Under the pieces are notes generated by a model. It was given only the letters and a program-made list of their open reading frames with translations. It did not search any database and was not told the DNA's origin. Shown piece by piece: positions 1 to 7,749 of a DNA stretch of 50,250 nucleotides. Each line of letters begins with the position of its first letter. The first letter of the stretch is position 1. The stretch comes from a virus, in the IMG/VR virus record IMGVR_UViG_3300046028_003665, positions 1 through 50,250 of that record. One strand, given 5' to 3'. Made by a program: the position numbers and the translations under genes.

Positions 1-306
1 GACAAAGTGAAGAAAGAACTGGTCAGCGGACTAAACAAGCTGAGCGAAGTCCCGTACATTTTCTTTCCGGCGACCGGCGGCTACGGGCGCAGCGGGGTGC
101 CCGATATTGTGGGATGTATTCGTGGGAGGTTCTTTGCGATTGAGGTCAAGATAACAGGCAAGTGCCCGACGGCGTTGCAGGCTAGACAACTGGAGCTTAT
201 TAGATCTGCAGAGGGGCTGGCGTTTGTATGTGCCGGGGTTGAAGATATACCGAGGATACTCAACGCACTGGAAGGTGCATGTGCAGAAGTTTATTTGGAG
301 GATTAG
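1..306 (+). CDS. VRR-NUC domain nuclease (5' end outside window)
   Basis: A small PD-(D/E)XK-fold nuclease of the VRR-NUC family, probably acting on DNA ends or branched intermediates during phage replication. The visible motif is GRSGVPDIVG followed by FFAIEVK, which supplies the D...ExK metal-binding residues, then PTALQARQLELI, the usual VRR-NUC helix. The window opens inside the frame (codons Asp, Lys, then GTG at 7). Family members usually carry several residues before this point, so the true start is probably upstream and GTG7 is only an alternative. It begins the + strand DNA-metabolism operon and is followed two bases later by the next gene. Family assignment is firm; the biological role is inferred. 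Confidence 0.88.
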   Translation, partial: DKVKKELVSGLNKLSEVPYIFFPATGGYGRSGVPDIVGCIRGRFFAIEVKITGKCPTALQARQLELIRSAEGLAFVCAGVEDIPRILNALEGACAEVYLED

Positions 307-308
307 AC

Positions 309-554
309 ATGGCTAAGTCACCAGCATGGACCCGTAAAGAGGGTAAAAACCCAGCGGGCGGATTGAACGCCAAGGGCCGAGCATCGGCTAAGGCCGAGGG
401 GATGAATCTCAAAGCGCCGCAGCCCGAGGGCGGCTCTCGGAAGAAATCATTTTGCGCCCGAATGGGCGGCCTGAAGAAGAAATTAACATCGGCCAAGACG
501 GCCAAGGACCCGAACAGTAGGATTAATAAATCACTGAGGGCATGGAAATGTTGA
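309..554 (+). CDS. Small basic phage protein, DUF6321-like
   Basis: An 81-residue Lys/Arg/Gly-rich protein beginning MAKSPAWTRKEGKNP and continuing GGLNAKGRASAKA. This signature occurs in a widespread family of small phage and bacterial proteins of unknown function that I associate with DUF6321. The ATG at 309 is chosen because GGAGG lies about ten bases upstream, overlapping the end of the nuclease gene; the frame is open 30 bases further up but lacks a better start. The basic composition suggests nucleic-acid binding, which is inference only. Confidence 0.75.
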   Translation: MAKSPAWTRKEGKNPAGGLNAKGRASAKAEGMNLKAPQPEGGSRKKSFCARMGGLKKKLTSAKTAKDPNSRINKSLRAWKC

Positions 555-730
555 TGAAAGCTAAACCTAAACTGTCAATTGTAGACGCGCAGCGGATTGA
601 GGAAAAGAAAATTACCCCCGAGCGCAAGAGTGCGTTGCAGAATGCGATGGATTTTCTGGGCGATAGATGGCTGCTTTCTCCAAAACATAGTCCCAAGAAA
701 GGTGACTACTCTGGATGGCCCGTAAAATAG
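548..730 (+). CDS. Small phage protein of unknown function
   Basis: About 60 residues, charged, with no domain I recognise. Three in-frame ATGs lie at 542, 548 and 554. GAGGG at 536-540 is best spaced for 548, while 554 would give a TGATG overlap with the preceding stop. The C-terminal part contains a short aromatic and proline stretch (GDRWLLSPKHSPKKGDYSGW). It is co-oriented and coupled with its neighbours, which supports it as a real gene; function is unknown. Confidence 0.55.
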   Translation: MLMKAKPKLSIVDAQRIEEKKITPERKSALQNAMDFLGDRWLLSPKHSPKKGDYSGWPVK

Positions 731-759
731 TTGCTTGGTACTGAGTGGTTTGCTATGAT
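731..759 (+). promoter_or_regulatory. sigma70-type promoter upstream of the small-gene cluster
   Basis: TTGCTT at 731-736, a 17-base spacer and TATGAT at 754-759 preceded by TGC (extended -10) form a near-consensus host promoter on the + strand. It sits in the short gap between genes and would start transcription near 766, giving a short leader before the ATG at 790. It suggests that host RNA polymerase drives the early module. Confidence 0.65.
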
Positions 760-789
760 ACAAATTCATTCAATTTACGAGTAGAAAAC

Positions 790-999
790 ATGACTGAAGA
801 AAAATCTATCCGCCCGCGTAGTCCTAAAGTGTTCATCGTTGTGATGAACGGCGAGACGCATTACGTCCGCGCAATCTCCAAGACCGCCGCGCTGAACTAT
901 GCGGTGTCGGAGACGGTCTCGGTGGTTGCAGCCAAACTATCCGACATGGCGGAGATCGCCACGGCGGTCGGCAAAGGCGCGGAAATCCACAACGCCTAA
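790..999 (+). CDS. Small conserved phage protein, unknown function
   Basis: A 69-residue protein starting MTEEKSIRPRSPKVF. The frame is open to 745, but ATG790 lies just downstream of the predicted promoter, which makes it the plausible start. The core MNGETHYVRAISKTAALNYA and the following VSVVAAKLSDMAEIATAVGKG resemble small phage proteins that carry a beta-hairpin plus helix; I do not know a function. A strong terminator follows seven bases after the stop, so this gene could form its own short transcript from the promoter at 731-759. Confidence 0.7.
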   Translation: MTEEKSIRPRSPKVFIVVMNGETHYVRAISKTAALNYAVSETVSVVAAKLSDMAEIATAVGKGAEIHNA

Positions 1000-1004
1000 A
1001 GCTG

Positions 1005-1029
1005 AGCCGGGGTAACCCCCCGGCTTTTT
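1005..1029 (+). terminator. Rho-independent terminator
   Basis: An eight-base-pair GC-rich stem (AGCCGGGG at 1005-1012 pairing with CCCCGGCT at 1018-1025) with a five-base loop is followed by a run of T up to 1029. It follows the stop at 999 and precedes a gene with a strong ribosome binding site, so it probably attenuates rather than isolates the next genes. Confidence 0.8.
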
Positions 1030-1041
1030 AAGGAGTATAAT

Positions 1042-1224
1042 ATGGACAGTGTAAATAAGACGTACAAATTTGAGGCGACGTATTGCTCAAACTGCGGGGG
1101 GCAGTTCGGCCCGGGAGACAACGGGTTCTCGCACTGTGAGAACCACGCGGGGATGTTTCCGACGGAGCTGGGGACATACTTGTTCAAGTCAAACAACAGC
1201 GAGCAAAAGGAGAAATCAGAATGA
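1042..1224 (+). CDS. Small zinc-ribbon-like phage protein
   Basis: A 60-residue protein with CSNCGGQFGPGDNGFSHCENH, a CxxC plus CxxH pattern that could bind one zinc. AAGGAG at 1030-1035 lies six bases before the ATG and is directly downstream of the terminator. The stop overlaps the next start (ATGA). No function is known; a DNA- or protein-binding accessory role is the natural guess. Confidence 0.7.
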   Translation: MDSVNKTYKFEATYCSNCGGQFGPGDNGFSHCENHAGMFPTELGTYLFKSNNSEQKEKSE

Positions 1225-1412
1225 ACGAATTAGAGAAAGCGGAGGCCGTATGGGAGGCGGCACTGAGTAAGTGGCGCATTGAATATTTCAAGGGGCAAAA
1301 GCAGCAGAATAGAGCATTTGAAATCTTGGCGGCGGCGCGCAAGGTGTGGGATGCAGCGAAGGAGAAGCCAGAATGCGGGCACCCGTTTTGCGCGCAGGAG
1401 AAACCAGAATGA
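1221..1412 (+). CDS. Small helical phage protein, unknown function
   Basis: A 63-residue Ala/Glu/Lys-rich protein predicted by eye to be almost wholly alpha-helical (MNELEKAEAVWEAALSKW and similar). It ends in a short Cys/His segment, CGHPFCAQ. AAAGGAG precedes the ATG at suitable distance, and both ends overlap neighbouring genes by ATGA, which indicates translational coupling. No family is recognised. Confidence 0.65.
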   Translation: MNELEKAEAVWEAALSKWRIEYFKGQKQQNRAFEILAAARKVWDAAKEKPECGHPFCAQEKPE

Positions 1413-1639
1413 ATGATGCACTTATTAAAATGGCCTTTGATGCTGGTCTATTATTTCATCAAGACTATCCACCGACGAATGAAGGATATTTCCCTTCTGA
1501 ATATCCTGTCGAAACAGAAGATTTACAAAAATTTGCTGAATTGATTATTCACGAATGCATGCGCCAGATTAGGAAAGATGAAAATGGTTTAGCATCTGAT
1601 GCCATTGGACGGATTGCTGAATATTTTGGAGTTGAGTAA
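1409..1639 (+). CDS. Small conserved phage protein (FAELI..EC family)
   Basis: A 76-residue protein starting MNDALIKMAFDAGLLF. It carries the segment LQKFAELIIHECMRQI, a signature of many short phage proteins of unknown function. I chose ATG1409 because AGGAG lies nine bases upstream and the ATG overlaps the previous stop; the frame is open to 1346, but the upstream part is the shadow of the preceding gene. Confidence 0.7.
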   Translation: MNDALIKMAFDAGLLFHQDYPPTNEGYFPSEYPVETEDLQKFAELIIHECMRQIRKDENGLASDAIGRIAEYFGVE

Positions 1640-1953
1640 TGAAAGTCTACATCGTAATACGCCGAATACTCGACACCGAAACCATTGTAGGGGTTTTTCG
1701 AACGCTTGACGCAGCGAAAATTGGTACGAAAGGCTATGCCAGAATCTCAGCCCATGATTCGTTTCGTGTCGAGGAGTACGAAATAACGGAGGACGCGGCA
1801 GAAGATGAAGCCGCGTGGAGGGCGATGATGGCAAAGGCACCGGCGGAATGGACGAAGGCGGAAGCCGCGATGTGGGAAGCAAAGTTTCAAGCCGCCCACG
1901 CCCGCGCAGAAAAGCAGTTGGCTAATAACCGGAGAATATTTCATGACCGATGA
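1639..1953 (+). CDS. Hypothetical phage protein
   Basis: A 104-residue protein with a beta-rich start (MKVYIVIRRILDTETIVGVF) and a long acidic/alanine-rich helical C-terminal half. GGAG lies ten bases upstream and the ATG overlaps the previous stop as TAATG. No domain recognised. It overlaps the following DUF3310 gene by 11 bases. Confidence 0.65.
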   Translation: MKVYIVIRRILDTETIVGVFRTLDAAKIGTKGYARISAHDSFRVEEYEITEDAAEDEAAWRAMMAKAPAEWTKAEAAMWEAKFQAAHARAEKQLANNRRIFHDR

Positions 1954-2170
1954 AGTTAACCACCCCCCGCACTACACCACCGGGGCGGTCGAATGTATTG
2001 ACGCAATTGCCGCAGCGACGACGGGGCTGTCGGGGATTGAAGCCGTATGTACCGCCAATATTATTAAATACACGTGGCGCTGGAAGCACAAGTCCGGGCT
2101 GGTAGACCTAGAAAAGGCCCGCTGGTATCTGGAGAAACTTATTGTGGAATTAAATAAGGCCAACAAATGA
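1943..2170 (+). CDS. DUF3310 family protein
   Basis: A 75-residue member of DUF3310, a common small phage family sometimes labelled nucleotide kinase-like without biochemical proof. Visible family signatures are VNHPPHYTTGAVECIDAI near the N-terminus, the central NIIKYTWRWKHKSG, and DLEKARWYLEKLI at the C-terminus. CCGGAG precedes the start. It overlaps the DNA polymerase start by four bases (ATGA), so the two are likely translated together. Role unknown; its place beside the polymerase suggests nucleotide or replication metabolism. Confidence 0.88.
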   Translation: MTDEVNHPPHYTTGAVECIDAIAAATTGLSGIEAVCTANIIKYTWRWKHKSGLVDLEKARWYLEKLIVELNKANK

Positions 2171-3975
2171 ACCTAGTCACGATAGACTTTGAAACATACT
2201 ACGACAAGGCGTTCAGTCTATCTAAACTATCCACCGAGGAGTATATCCGCGACGACCGGTTTGAAGTGCTGGGTGTCGGGATTAAGTTTGGCAAGAAGCA
2301 GGCAGTGTGGTATGCCGGGGAGGCGGTGGCCCCGGCGCTGCGGGCGATAGACTGGTCGAAGTATATGGTCATCGCCCACAACGCGATGTTTGACGCCGCT
2401 ATATTGTCATGGATATATGACCACCATCCCGAACGGTGGATAGACACGTTGTCGATCGCACGGGCAATCGACGGGCTGGAAGTTTCCGGTTCGCTGAAGG
2501 CCGCAGCCGAGCGTCATAACTTAGGCGTCAAAGGTGAGGAGGTAGTCGCGGCACTGGGCAAGCGGCTCAAAGACTTCACGATTGAAGAGCTACAGCGGTA
2601 CGGCGAGTACTGCATGAACGACTGTGATTTAACACACTCGTTGTTCCTGCTGTACATGGAGAAATACGGCATATCTTATTCCGAGCTAGTCAATATAGAT
2701 CTGACCATCAAGATGTTTGCTGAGCCGGTGCTGGAGTTAGACTTGCCATTGCTCGAACAGTATCTGGAGAATCTTAGGTCTGTGAAAGATGCGCTGCTAG
2801 AAACCTGCGGCGTTGACGGGGACATCCTGCGGTCGAACCCGAAGTTCGCGGGGCTATTAGAAAGCTACGACGTCACGGTTCCGATGAAGGTCTCGCCTAC
2901 GACGGGCAAAGAAACCTATGCGTTCGCGAAGACCGACGCGGGTTTACAGGCGCTAATGACCCACGAAGACGAGCGGGTGCAGGCAGCAGTCAGTGCCCGA
3001 CTGGGTATCAAGTCGTCGATTGCAGAGACACGTGCTCAGCGATTCATCGACATTGCCAAGCGCGGCAAGCTGCCGGTACCGCTGAAATACTATGCCGCGC
3101 ACACAGGCCGCTGGGGCGGGACTGACAAGATAAACTTGCAGAATCTCCCGTCACGCGGTGGTAGCACCGTGTTGCGGCAGGCTATCCGTGCGCCGGACGG
3201 GTATCTGATATTGGATTGCGACTCTGCTCAGATCGAGGCGCGGGTGCTGGCGTGGCTCGCGGGGCAAGACGACTTAGTCGCCGACTTCGCTGCTGGCAAA
3301 GACGTCTACAAGATTATGGCGGGGGTTATCTATAGTAAACCGCCCGAGGAAATTAACGACGCCGAGCGTTTCATGGGCAAGACGTTGGTATTGGGCTGCG
3401 GGTACGGCATCGGCGCTGAGAAGTTCCACCGACAGCTAGCCGTGGCCGGGGTCGTGACGACGCTGGAGAACTGCGACACCAATATTAATCTGTACAGAAA
3501 TACCTATAAGGCAATCCCACAGTTATGGTCCTCGGCGGCGCGGTGTTTAAAAGCGCTGAAGGATAATAAGAACTGTGATTTAGGCGTGTATAAAGACGCC
3601 GTGACCCTCAGCGGGGAAGATGGTTTTATACTCCCGAGTGGGTATAACTTAAAATACACCGGGTTAGAGTTATCGGATAAAGGTGACTTTTCCTACAAAT
3701 CCCGCAGCGGGCGGCAAAAAATATATGGTGGCAAGGTCGTGGAAAATATAACGCAGGCGCTCGCACGGTGTGTCATAGCAGATCAGATGGCCGCAATATC
3801 CACAGTATACCGACCTATTCTAACGGTTCACGACGCTATCGCGGTGGTGGTCCCTGCGGATAAAATAGACGAGGCTCAGCGTTTCGTTGAGCACCACATG
3901 AGTACCGCTCCCGACTGGGCACCGGGGCTCCCGCTGTCCTGTAAATCTAAAATTGGAGAAACGTATGGCGGTTAA
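2167..3975 (+). CDS. DNA polymerase, family A, with 3'-5' exonuclease
   Basis: The phage replicative DNA polymerase (602 residues), of the short A-family type without a 5'-nuclease domain. The N-terminal DEDDy proofreading domain shows TIDFETY (D7, E9), HNAMFD (N72, D76) and YCMND (Y148, D152). The polymerase domain shows motif A with D352 in DSAQIEA, motif B RFMGKTLVLGCGYG (R401, K405, Y413) and motif C TVHDA (H555, D556). All catalytic residues are present. It sits in the + strand replication operon and overlaps the genes on both sides. No processivity partner can be recognised nearby. Confidence 0.97.
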   Translation: MNLVTIDFETYYDKAFSLSKLSTEEYIRDDRFEVLGVGIKFGKKQAVWYAGEAVAPALRAIDWSKYMVIAHNAMFDAAILSWIYDHHPERWIDTLSIARAIDGLEVSGSLKAAAERHNLGVKGEEVVAALGKRLKDFTIEELQRYGEYCMNDCDLTHSLFLLYMEKYGISYSELVNIDLTIKMFAEPVLELDLPLLEQYLENLRSVKDALLETCGVDGDILRSNPKFAGLLESYDVTVPMKVSPTTGKETYAFAKTDAGLQALMTHEDERVQAAVSARLGIKSSIAETRAQRFIDIAKRGKLPVPLKYYAAHTGRWGGTDKINLQNLPSRGGSTVLRQAIRAPDGYLILDCDSAQIEARVLAWLAGQDDLVADFAAGKDVYKIMAGVIYSKPPEEINDAERFMGKTLVLGCGYGIGAEKFHRQLAVAGVVTTLENCDTNINLYRNTYKAIPQLWSSAARCLKALKDNKNCDLGVYKDAVTLSGEDGFILPSGYNLKYTGLELSDKGDFSYKSRSGRQKIYGGKVVENITQALARCVIADQMAAISTVYRPILTVHDAIAVVVPADKIDEAQRFVEHHMSTAPDWAPGLPLSCKSKIGETYGG

Positions 3976-4204
3976 GCCGAGAAACATCACAGACTATTCC
4001 GAGCTGCTAGTCTCGCTGAAGCAAAAGATTAAATGGCTCGACGACGAGTGCCCGCACGTACTGGTCGCCTGCACTCCCGAGTATTGGGAGAAGTTCGGAG
4101 CCGTGGCAACAGAGATTGCGGCGCTGGGCATCCGGCTTAGCGTGCTAGCGGACAACGCGGTGACGAAACTAGATCGGGTTAAAACAACCTACGCGGGGAA
4201 ATAG
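3965..4204 (+). CDS. Small phage protein, unknown function
   Basis: A 79-residue protein beginning MAVKPRNITDYSELL. ATG3965 is preferred over an upstream TTG at 3953 because GGAG lies seven bases before it. It overlaps the polymerase C-terminus by 11 bases and stops one base before the next gene. Sequence is helical and charged with two cysteines; no family recognised. Confidence 0.65.
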   Translation: MAVKPRNITDYSELLVSLKQKIKWLDDECPHVLVACTPEYWEKFGAVATEIAALGIRLSVLADNAVTKLDRVKTTYAGK

Positions 4205-4205
4205 C

Positions 4206-4874
4206 ATGCAGTGGTCGTACTCCTCCATCTCGTTGTTCAAGCAGTGCCCGAGAAAATATCACCACCTACGTATTCTAAAAGATGTCGTAGATCCGGTGAC
4301 AAGCTACCTGATGTACGGTAGCGACGCGCACAAAGCGGCGGAGGATTACGGACGCGACGGCGTGCCGCTGCCCGCGCGATTCGAGTTCATGAAGAGCATG
4401 ATCGACGCGATCATGTGCTCATCCGGGGAGCGGTTATTCGAGCAAAAACTCGCGGTGACGCGGGATTTAGTGGCCTGCGATTTTGATTCTCACTACGCAT
4501 GGTGGCGCGGCATCGCGGACTTCATGGCGGTGCCCGCAGCGGGCGACGGGGATGAGGCCACGCTGGTGGACTACAAAACCGGCAAGAGCGCCAAGTTCGC
4601 CGACACCGACCAGCTTGAGCTTTTATCCCTCGCGATATTCGCTCAATACCCCCATATCAAAAAAGTCAAGGGGGGTCTACTATTTGTGGTCAGCAAAGAG
4701 TTCATCACCCTGCACGTGGACCGCGAGGGATCTGAGGCTCGGTGGGATAAATGGAAGAACTTTTCCCAAAGGCTAGACGACTGCAATATGTATAACGTCT
4801 GGAACCCCTCGACAAACTTCACCTGCCGCAATTTCTGTGCGGTCACTACCTGCGAACACAACGGGAGAAATTAA
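4206..4874 (+). CDS. Cas4/AddB-like PD-(D/E)XK exonuclease
   Basis: A 222-residue nuclease of the PD-(D/E)XK superfamily (PDDEXK_1, Cas4/RecB type). It starts with the typical WSYSSISLFKQCPRKY and has GSDAHKAAE (H42), RGIADF (D105), VDYKTGK (D122, K124) and DQLELL (Q136), the expected catalytic set. Four cysteines (C14 plus C207, C211 and C216 in CRNFCAVTTC) match the arrangement that holds a 4Fe-4S cluster in Cas4 and AddB. It probably resects DNA ends in recombination or replication. The next genes are an HNH nuclease and an SNF2 helicase. No CRISPR genes are nearby, so a CRISPR role is not indicated. Confidence 0.88.
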   Translation: MQWSYSSISLFKQCPRKYHHLRILKDVVDPVTSYLMYGSDAHKAAEDYGRDGVPLPARFEFMKSMIDAIMCSSGERLFEQKLAVTRDLVACDFDSHYAWWRGIADFMAVPAAGDGDEATLVDYKTGKSAKFADTDQLELLSLAIFAQYPHIKKVKGGLLFVVSKEFITLHVDREGSEARWDKWKNFSQRLDDCNMYNVWNPSTNFTCRNFCAVTTCEHNGRN

Positions 4875-4875
4875 T

Positions 4876-5043
4876 ATGAAAGACAAAACCTGTAATGAAT
4901 GTAGTTGTGAGATTGACCCAGCCATAGTGCTTCAAGGCGATGAATTCGACGACGAGTTCGTCTGTAAGTTGTGCCGCGTAGAAATTGATTTCGATCGGTT
5001 CGAATCGGACTTTCAAAAGGAATTCGGCGATGCCCTACGTTAA
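4876..5043 (+). CDS. Small zinc-ribbon protein
   Basis: A 55-residue acidic protein with two CxxC knuckles (CNEC near the start and CKLC in the middle), consistent with a single structural zinc. ATG4876 has GGAG about ten bases upstream and directly follows the nuclease gene; the longer open frame to 4837 is its shadow. It overlaps the following HNH gene by 14 bases. Function unknown. Confidence 0.65.
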   Translation: MKDKTCNECSCEIDPAIVLQGDEFDDEFVCKLCRVEIDFDRFESDFQKEFGDALR

Positions 5044-5332
5044 CAAACCCCGTCCGTACAAGAAAGAATACCAGCAGCAGAAAGCCAGAAACGAGGCGGC
5101 TCCTCGGGCGGCTAGAGAACGAGCCCGCTACGAAATGGACAACCCCGGTAAGGACGGTAAAGTAGTGAACCGAAAGGGTAAAGATATAGAACATATCAAA
5201 CCTTTAAGTAAAGGTGGAACTAGCGCTGCTAATAATTTGCGATTAGAATCCCCTCACGACAATCGTAGTTTCTATAGAAACGCAGACCACACAGTTAAGA
5301 AAAATGTATCTAGGAAGAAAAAGACAGTGTAA
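5030..5332 (+). CDS. HNH endonuclease
   Basis: A 100-residue HNH nuclease. The catalytic region reads DIEHIKPLSKGGTSAANNLR, with the metal-binding His, the central Asn pair and a following DNRS segment; a Lys/Arg-rich N-terminus could bind DNA. There are no zinc-binding CxxC pairs, unlike the terminase-associated HNH at the right end of the window. ATG5030 has AAGGAA upstream. Its place between a Cas4-like nuclease and a helicase suggests a role in phage DNA processing or homing; which one is not decidable here. Confidence 0.8.
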   Translation: MPYVNKPRPYKKEYQQQKARNEAAPRAARERARYEMDNPGKDGKVVNRKGKDIEHIKPLSKGGTSAANNLRLESPHDNRSFYRNADHTVKKNVSRKKKTV

Positions 5333-6900
5333 TGGAAATTGTACAAAATAAGTATTTACATGTTAAGACAAGAAACCCAATAACAATAACCGACGCCATC
5401 CCTGATAGCGAAGTAATAGAAGATAATTCAGGGATATTTACCGTATCAGTCAAGTGGGATTTGTGGGAATCCCAGATGCTGCGGCATGTGAAGATTAAGG
5501 GCGTCCCCTCCCCGATACTGCGAGATTACTCATGGCCCGGGATGTACCGCCCGATGGCCCACCAGCGAACGACGTCGGAGTTCCTGACCCTGCACCGGCG
5601 AGCGTTCTGCTTCAACGAGCAGGGAACTGGCAAGACCGCAAGTGCAATTTGGGCATCCGACTACTTGCTGACCGCAGGGTACATCAAGCGCGTGCTGGTC
5701 ATTTGCCCCCTGTCGATCATGCAGGCAGCGTGGCAGCGTGACCTATTCCAGTTTGCTATCCACAGATCTGTCGGGCTAGCCCACGGCACCCGAGAGAAAC
5801 GCCGCAGGGTGGTCGCCGATTCATACGAATACGTGGTGATTAATTACGACGGAATTGAGATTATCCTCCCCGAACTGCTGGCGGGTGGGTTCGACTTGGT
5901 TATCGTAGACGAGGCGAACGCCTACAAAACCCCCACCACGAAACGCTGGAAAGCCCTAAAGCAATTGGCTGGGGACAATGTGTGGATGTGGATGATGACG
6001 GGCACCCCTGCCGCCCAATCACCGGTTGACGCCTACGGGCTCGCGAAACTCACGGTGCCGCACCGGGTTCCGAAATATGCGGGGTCGTTCCGGGATATGG
6101 TGATGGTGTCTGTTGGACGGTTCCGGTGGATACCCAAGGCGTCGGCCACCGATGAGGTGTTTAAAGCGCTGCAGCCAGCCATCCGCTATGCCAAAAAAGA
6201 TTGTTTAGACCTGCCAGAAGTCACGTATGTCAATCGAGACGCGCCGCTTACCGCTCAGCAGAAGAAGTATTACGACATATTGAGGAAAGAGTTCCTGATG
6301 GTGTCGGGCGACGAGCAGGTCACGTCGGCCAACGTGGCGGTTAATCTAAACAAACTACTGCAGGTTAGCTGCGGTGCCATTTACACGAACTCAAAAGCTG
6401 TCCTAGAGTTCGACGCGCAACCCCGACTCAACGCCATGACCGAAGTAATCGACGAGTCCTCTAACAAGGTGCTTGTATTCGTACCGTTTACTCACACTAT
6501 AGAACTAATAGAAAACCACTTAAAAAGTCAGAATATACCTTGCGAAGTAATATCCGGAAGTGTTAGTGTTACTAAACGTTCAGAGATAATAAATAGATTT
6601 CAGACAAAGGATAGCTCGGACATTAAGGTGCTCGTGATTCAGCCGATGGCCGCAGCGCACGGGGTAACCCTGACCGCTGCCGACACGATCATATGGTACG
6701 CGCCACCCATCAGTATTGAGATATATCTGCAGGCGAATGCTCGCATAGACCGGCAGGGCCAGAAAAATACAATGACTATTTTTCACTTAGCAGGCAGTCC
6801 CGTGGAGCATCGCATGTACCAGAAACTGCAGACTAAACTAGGCCAACACTTTGATTTGATTGAACTTTACAATGAAGAGCTGGGAGTGACTACGCCGTAA
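5332..6900 (+). CDS. SNF2/superfamily 2 DNA helicase
   Basis: A 522-residue SF2 helicase of the SNF2-like phage type, probably a translocase in replication or recombination. Motif I is QGTGKT (K101), motif II is VDEAN (D193, E194; the fourth residue is Asn rather than His), motif III is MTGTPA, and motif VI is QANARIDRQGQ (R471, R474). The second RecA-like lobe begins near residue 370. Start ATG overlaps the stop of the HNH gene by one base. The product ends before a 69-base gap that holds a possible promoter. Confidence 0.92.
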   Translation: MEIVQNKYLHVKTRNPITITDAIPDSEVIEDNSGIFTVSVKWDLWESQMLRHVKIKGVPSPILRDYSWPGMYRPMAHQRTTSEFLTLHRRAFCFNEQGTGKTASAIWASDYLLTAGYIKRVLVICPLSIMQAAWQRDLFQFAIHRSVGLAHGTREKRRRVVADSYEYVVINYDGIEIILPELLAGGFDLVIVDEANAYKTPTTKRWKALKQLAGDNVWMWMMTGTPAAQSPVDAYGLAKLTVPHRVPKYAGSFRDMVMVSVGRFRWIPKASATDEVFKALQPAIRYAKKDCLDLPEVTYVNRDAPLTAQQKKYYDILRKEFLMVSGDEQVTSANVAVNLNKLLQVSCGAIYTNSKAVLEFDAQPRLNAMTEVIDESSNKVLVFVPFTHTIELIENHLKSQNIPCEVISGSVSVTKRSEIINRFQTKDSSDIKVLVIQPMAAAHGVTLTAADTIIWYAPPISIEIYLQANARIDRQGQKNTMTIFHLAGSPVEHRMYQKLQTKLGQHFDLIELYNEELGVTTP

Positions 6901-6919
6901 ATTATTTTTGGTTATGATG

Positions 6920-6951
6920 TTGACACAGGATACTTTAGTGTTCACTATGTA
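6920..6951 (+). promoter_or_regulatory. Possible promoter upstream of the second replication block
   Basis: A perfect TTGACA (6920-6925) lies in the only substantial gap between 5332 and 8607. A -10 element is less clear: CACTAT at 6943-6948 gives a 17-base spacer, TATGTA at 6946-6951 a 20-base one. The position just before a block of co-oriented genes supports it. Confidence 0.45.
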
Positions 6952-6969
6952 AAAAACGACAACGAGGCA

Positions 6970-7350
6970 ATGACGATGACAGCTAAAAAAGGGATGGGGG
7001 TACGCACCAACATCCGTGAGGGTACACCGCATTATCCATCAGAGCCATCGGGTGATGAGGGGTTTCGGTTTTACTTTCCCGACCCCGAAGAATTCCGTGT
7101 GGCGATGATCAGGGCTAAGCAGTTAGACCACGCCAACTGCCCACGTCGGGCGTGGCGGGTCCGCATGAATCTAGACGGCACGCAGCCGACCTATGAGCCA
7201 CCGGTAGTAGAAGTGGTGGAGGTGGAAGAGCCTCTGGTGTCGGACAAAAAACGCCGAGGACCGAATAAGACACCGCCGCCCGTGCGGAAGCGCGACCATA
7301 AAGCTGAGCGAGACCGCAGGCTACTGCGGGCAAATAAGGGGATGTTGTAA
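6970..7350 (+). CDS. Hypothetical phage protein
   Basis: A 126-residue protein with a compact N-terminal half (GFRFYFPDPEEFRVAMIRA) and a C-terminal half rich in Pro, Lys and Arg (SDKKRRGPNKTPPPVRKR) that is probably disordered and could bind nucleic acid. ATGs lie at 6970 and 6976, and GAGG lies just upstream. It follows the possible promoter and its stop overlaps the next start by one base. No family recognised. Confidence 0.6.
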   Translation: MTMTAKKGMGVRTNIREGTPHYPSEPSGDEGFRFYFPDPEEFRVAMIRAKQLDHANCPRRAWRVRMNLDGTQPTYEPPVVEVVEVEEPLVSDKKRRGPNKTPPPVRKRDHKAERDRRLLRANKGML

Positions 7351-7733
7351 TGGACGCCGATAGGATGGTGAGTGCCTACGTAGCAATCCGGGACGAAAAA
7401 CGGAGGTTGCAGGCTGAAGTGGAGGGGCAGATTGCCGTGCTGGACGCACATTTAGAGATGCTGTCCGAGGCGTTGTTGGAGCAATGCAAAGAGATTAACG
7501 CAGACAGCATCAAGACCAACTCCGGCGTCGCTATGCGGAGCCTGAAGACCAAGTACTGGACCGGTGACTGGGGGTCGATGTACGCCTTTATCCAAGAGCA
7601 CGGGGCGTTTGACCTATTAGAGAAACGTATCCAGCAGAAAAACATGAAGCAGTTTCTAGAAGAAAACGAAGGTGTTTTCCCCCCGGGGTTAAACATAGAA
7701 CAAGAGTACACAATCGTAATTCGTCGTAAATAA
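7350..7733 (+). CDS. Gp157-like phage protein
   Basis: A 127-residue protein whose layout resembles the phage Gp157/Gam-like families. A helical N-terminal half (RDEKRRLQAEVEGQIAVLDA) is followed by NADSIKTNSGVAMRSLKTKY and then by GAFDLLEKRIQQKNMKQFLE. Such genes sit beside single-strand-binding and recombination genes in many phages. Here it lies directly upstream of a candidate single-strand-binding protein. Function is not established in this phage. Confidence 0.7.
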   Translation: MDADRMVSAYVAIRDEKRRLQAEVEGQIAVLDAHLEMLSEALLEQCKEINADSIKTNSGVAMRSLKTKYWTGDWGSMYAFIQEHGAFDLLEKRIQQKNMKQFLEENEGVFPPGLNIEQEYTIVIRRK

Positions 7734-7749
7734 GGTAAGAGAAGCAGAT

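Noticed and set aside
1036-1041. TATAAT as a promoter -10 element
   Set aside because: It lies in the spacer between a strong Shine-Dalgarno sequence and the ATG at 1042, and no -35 element is present at the right distance.
4206-4874. Cas4 as evidence for a phage CRISPR-Cas system
   Set aside because: No cas1, cas2 or repeat-spacer array is visible; such nucleases are common in phage replication modules.
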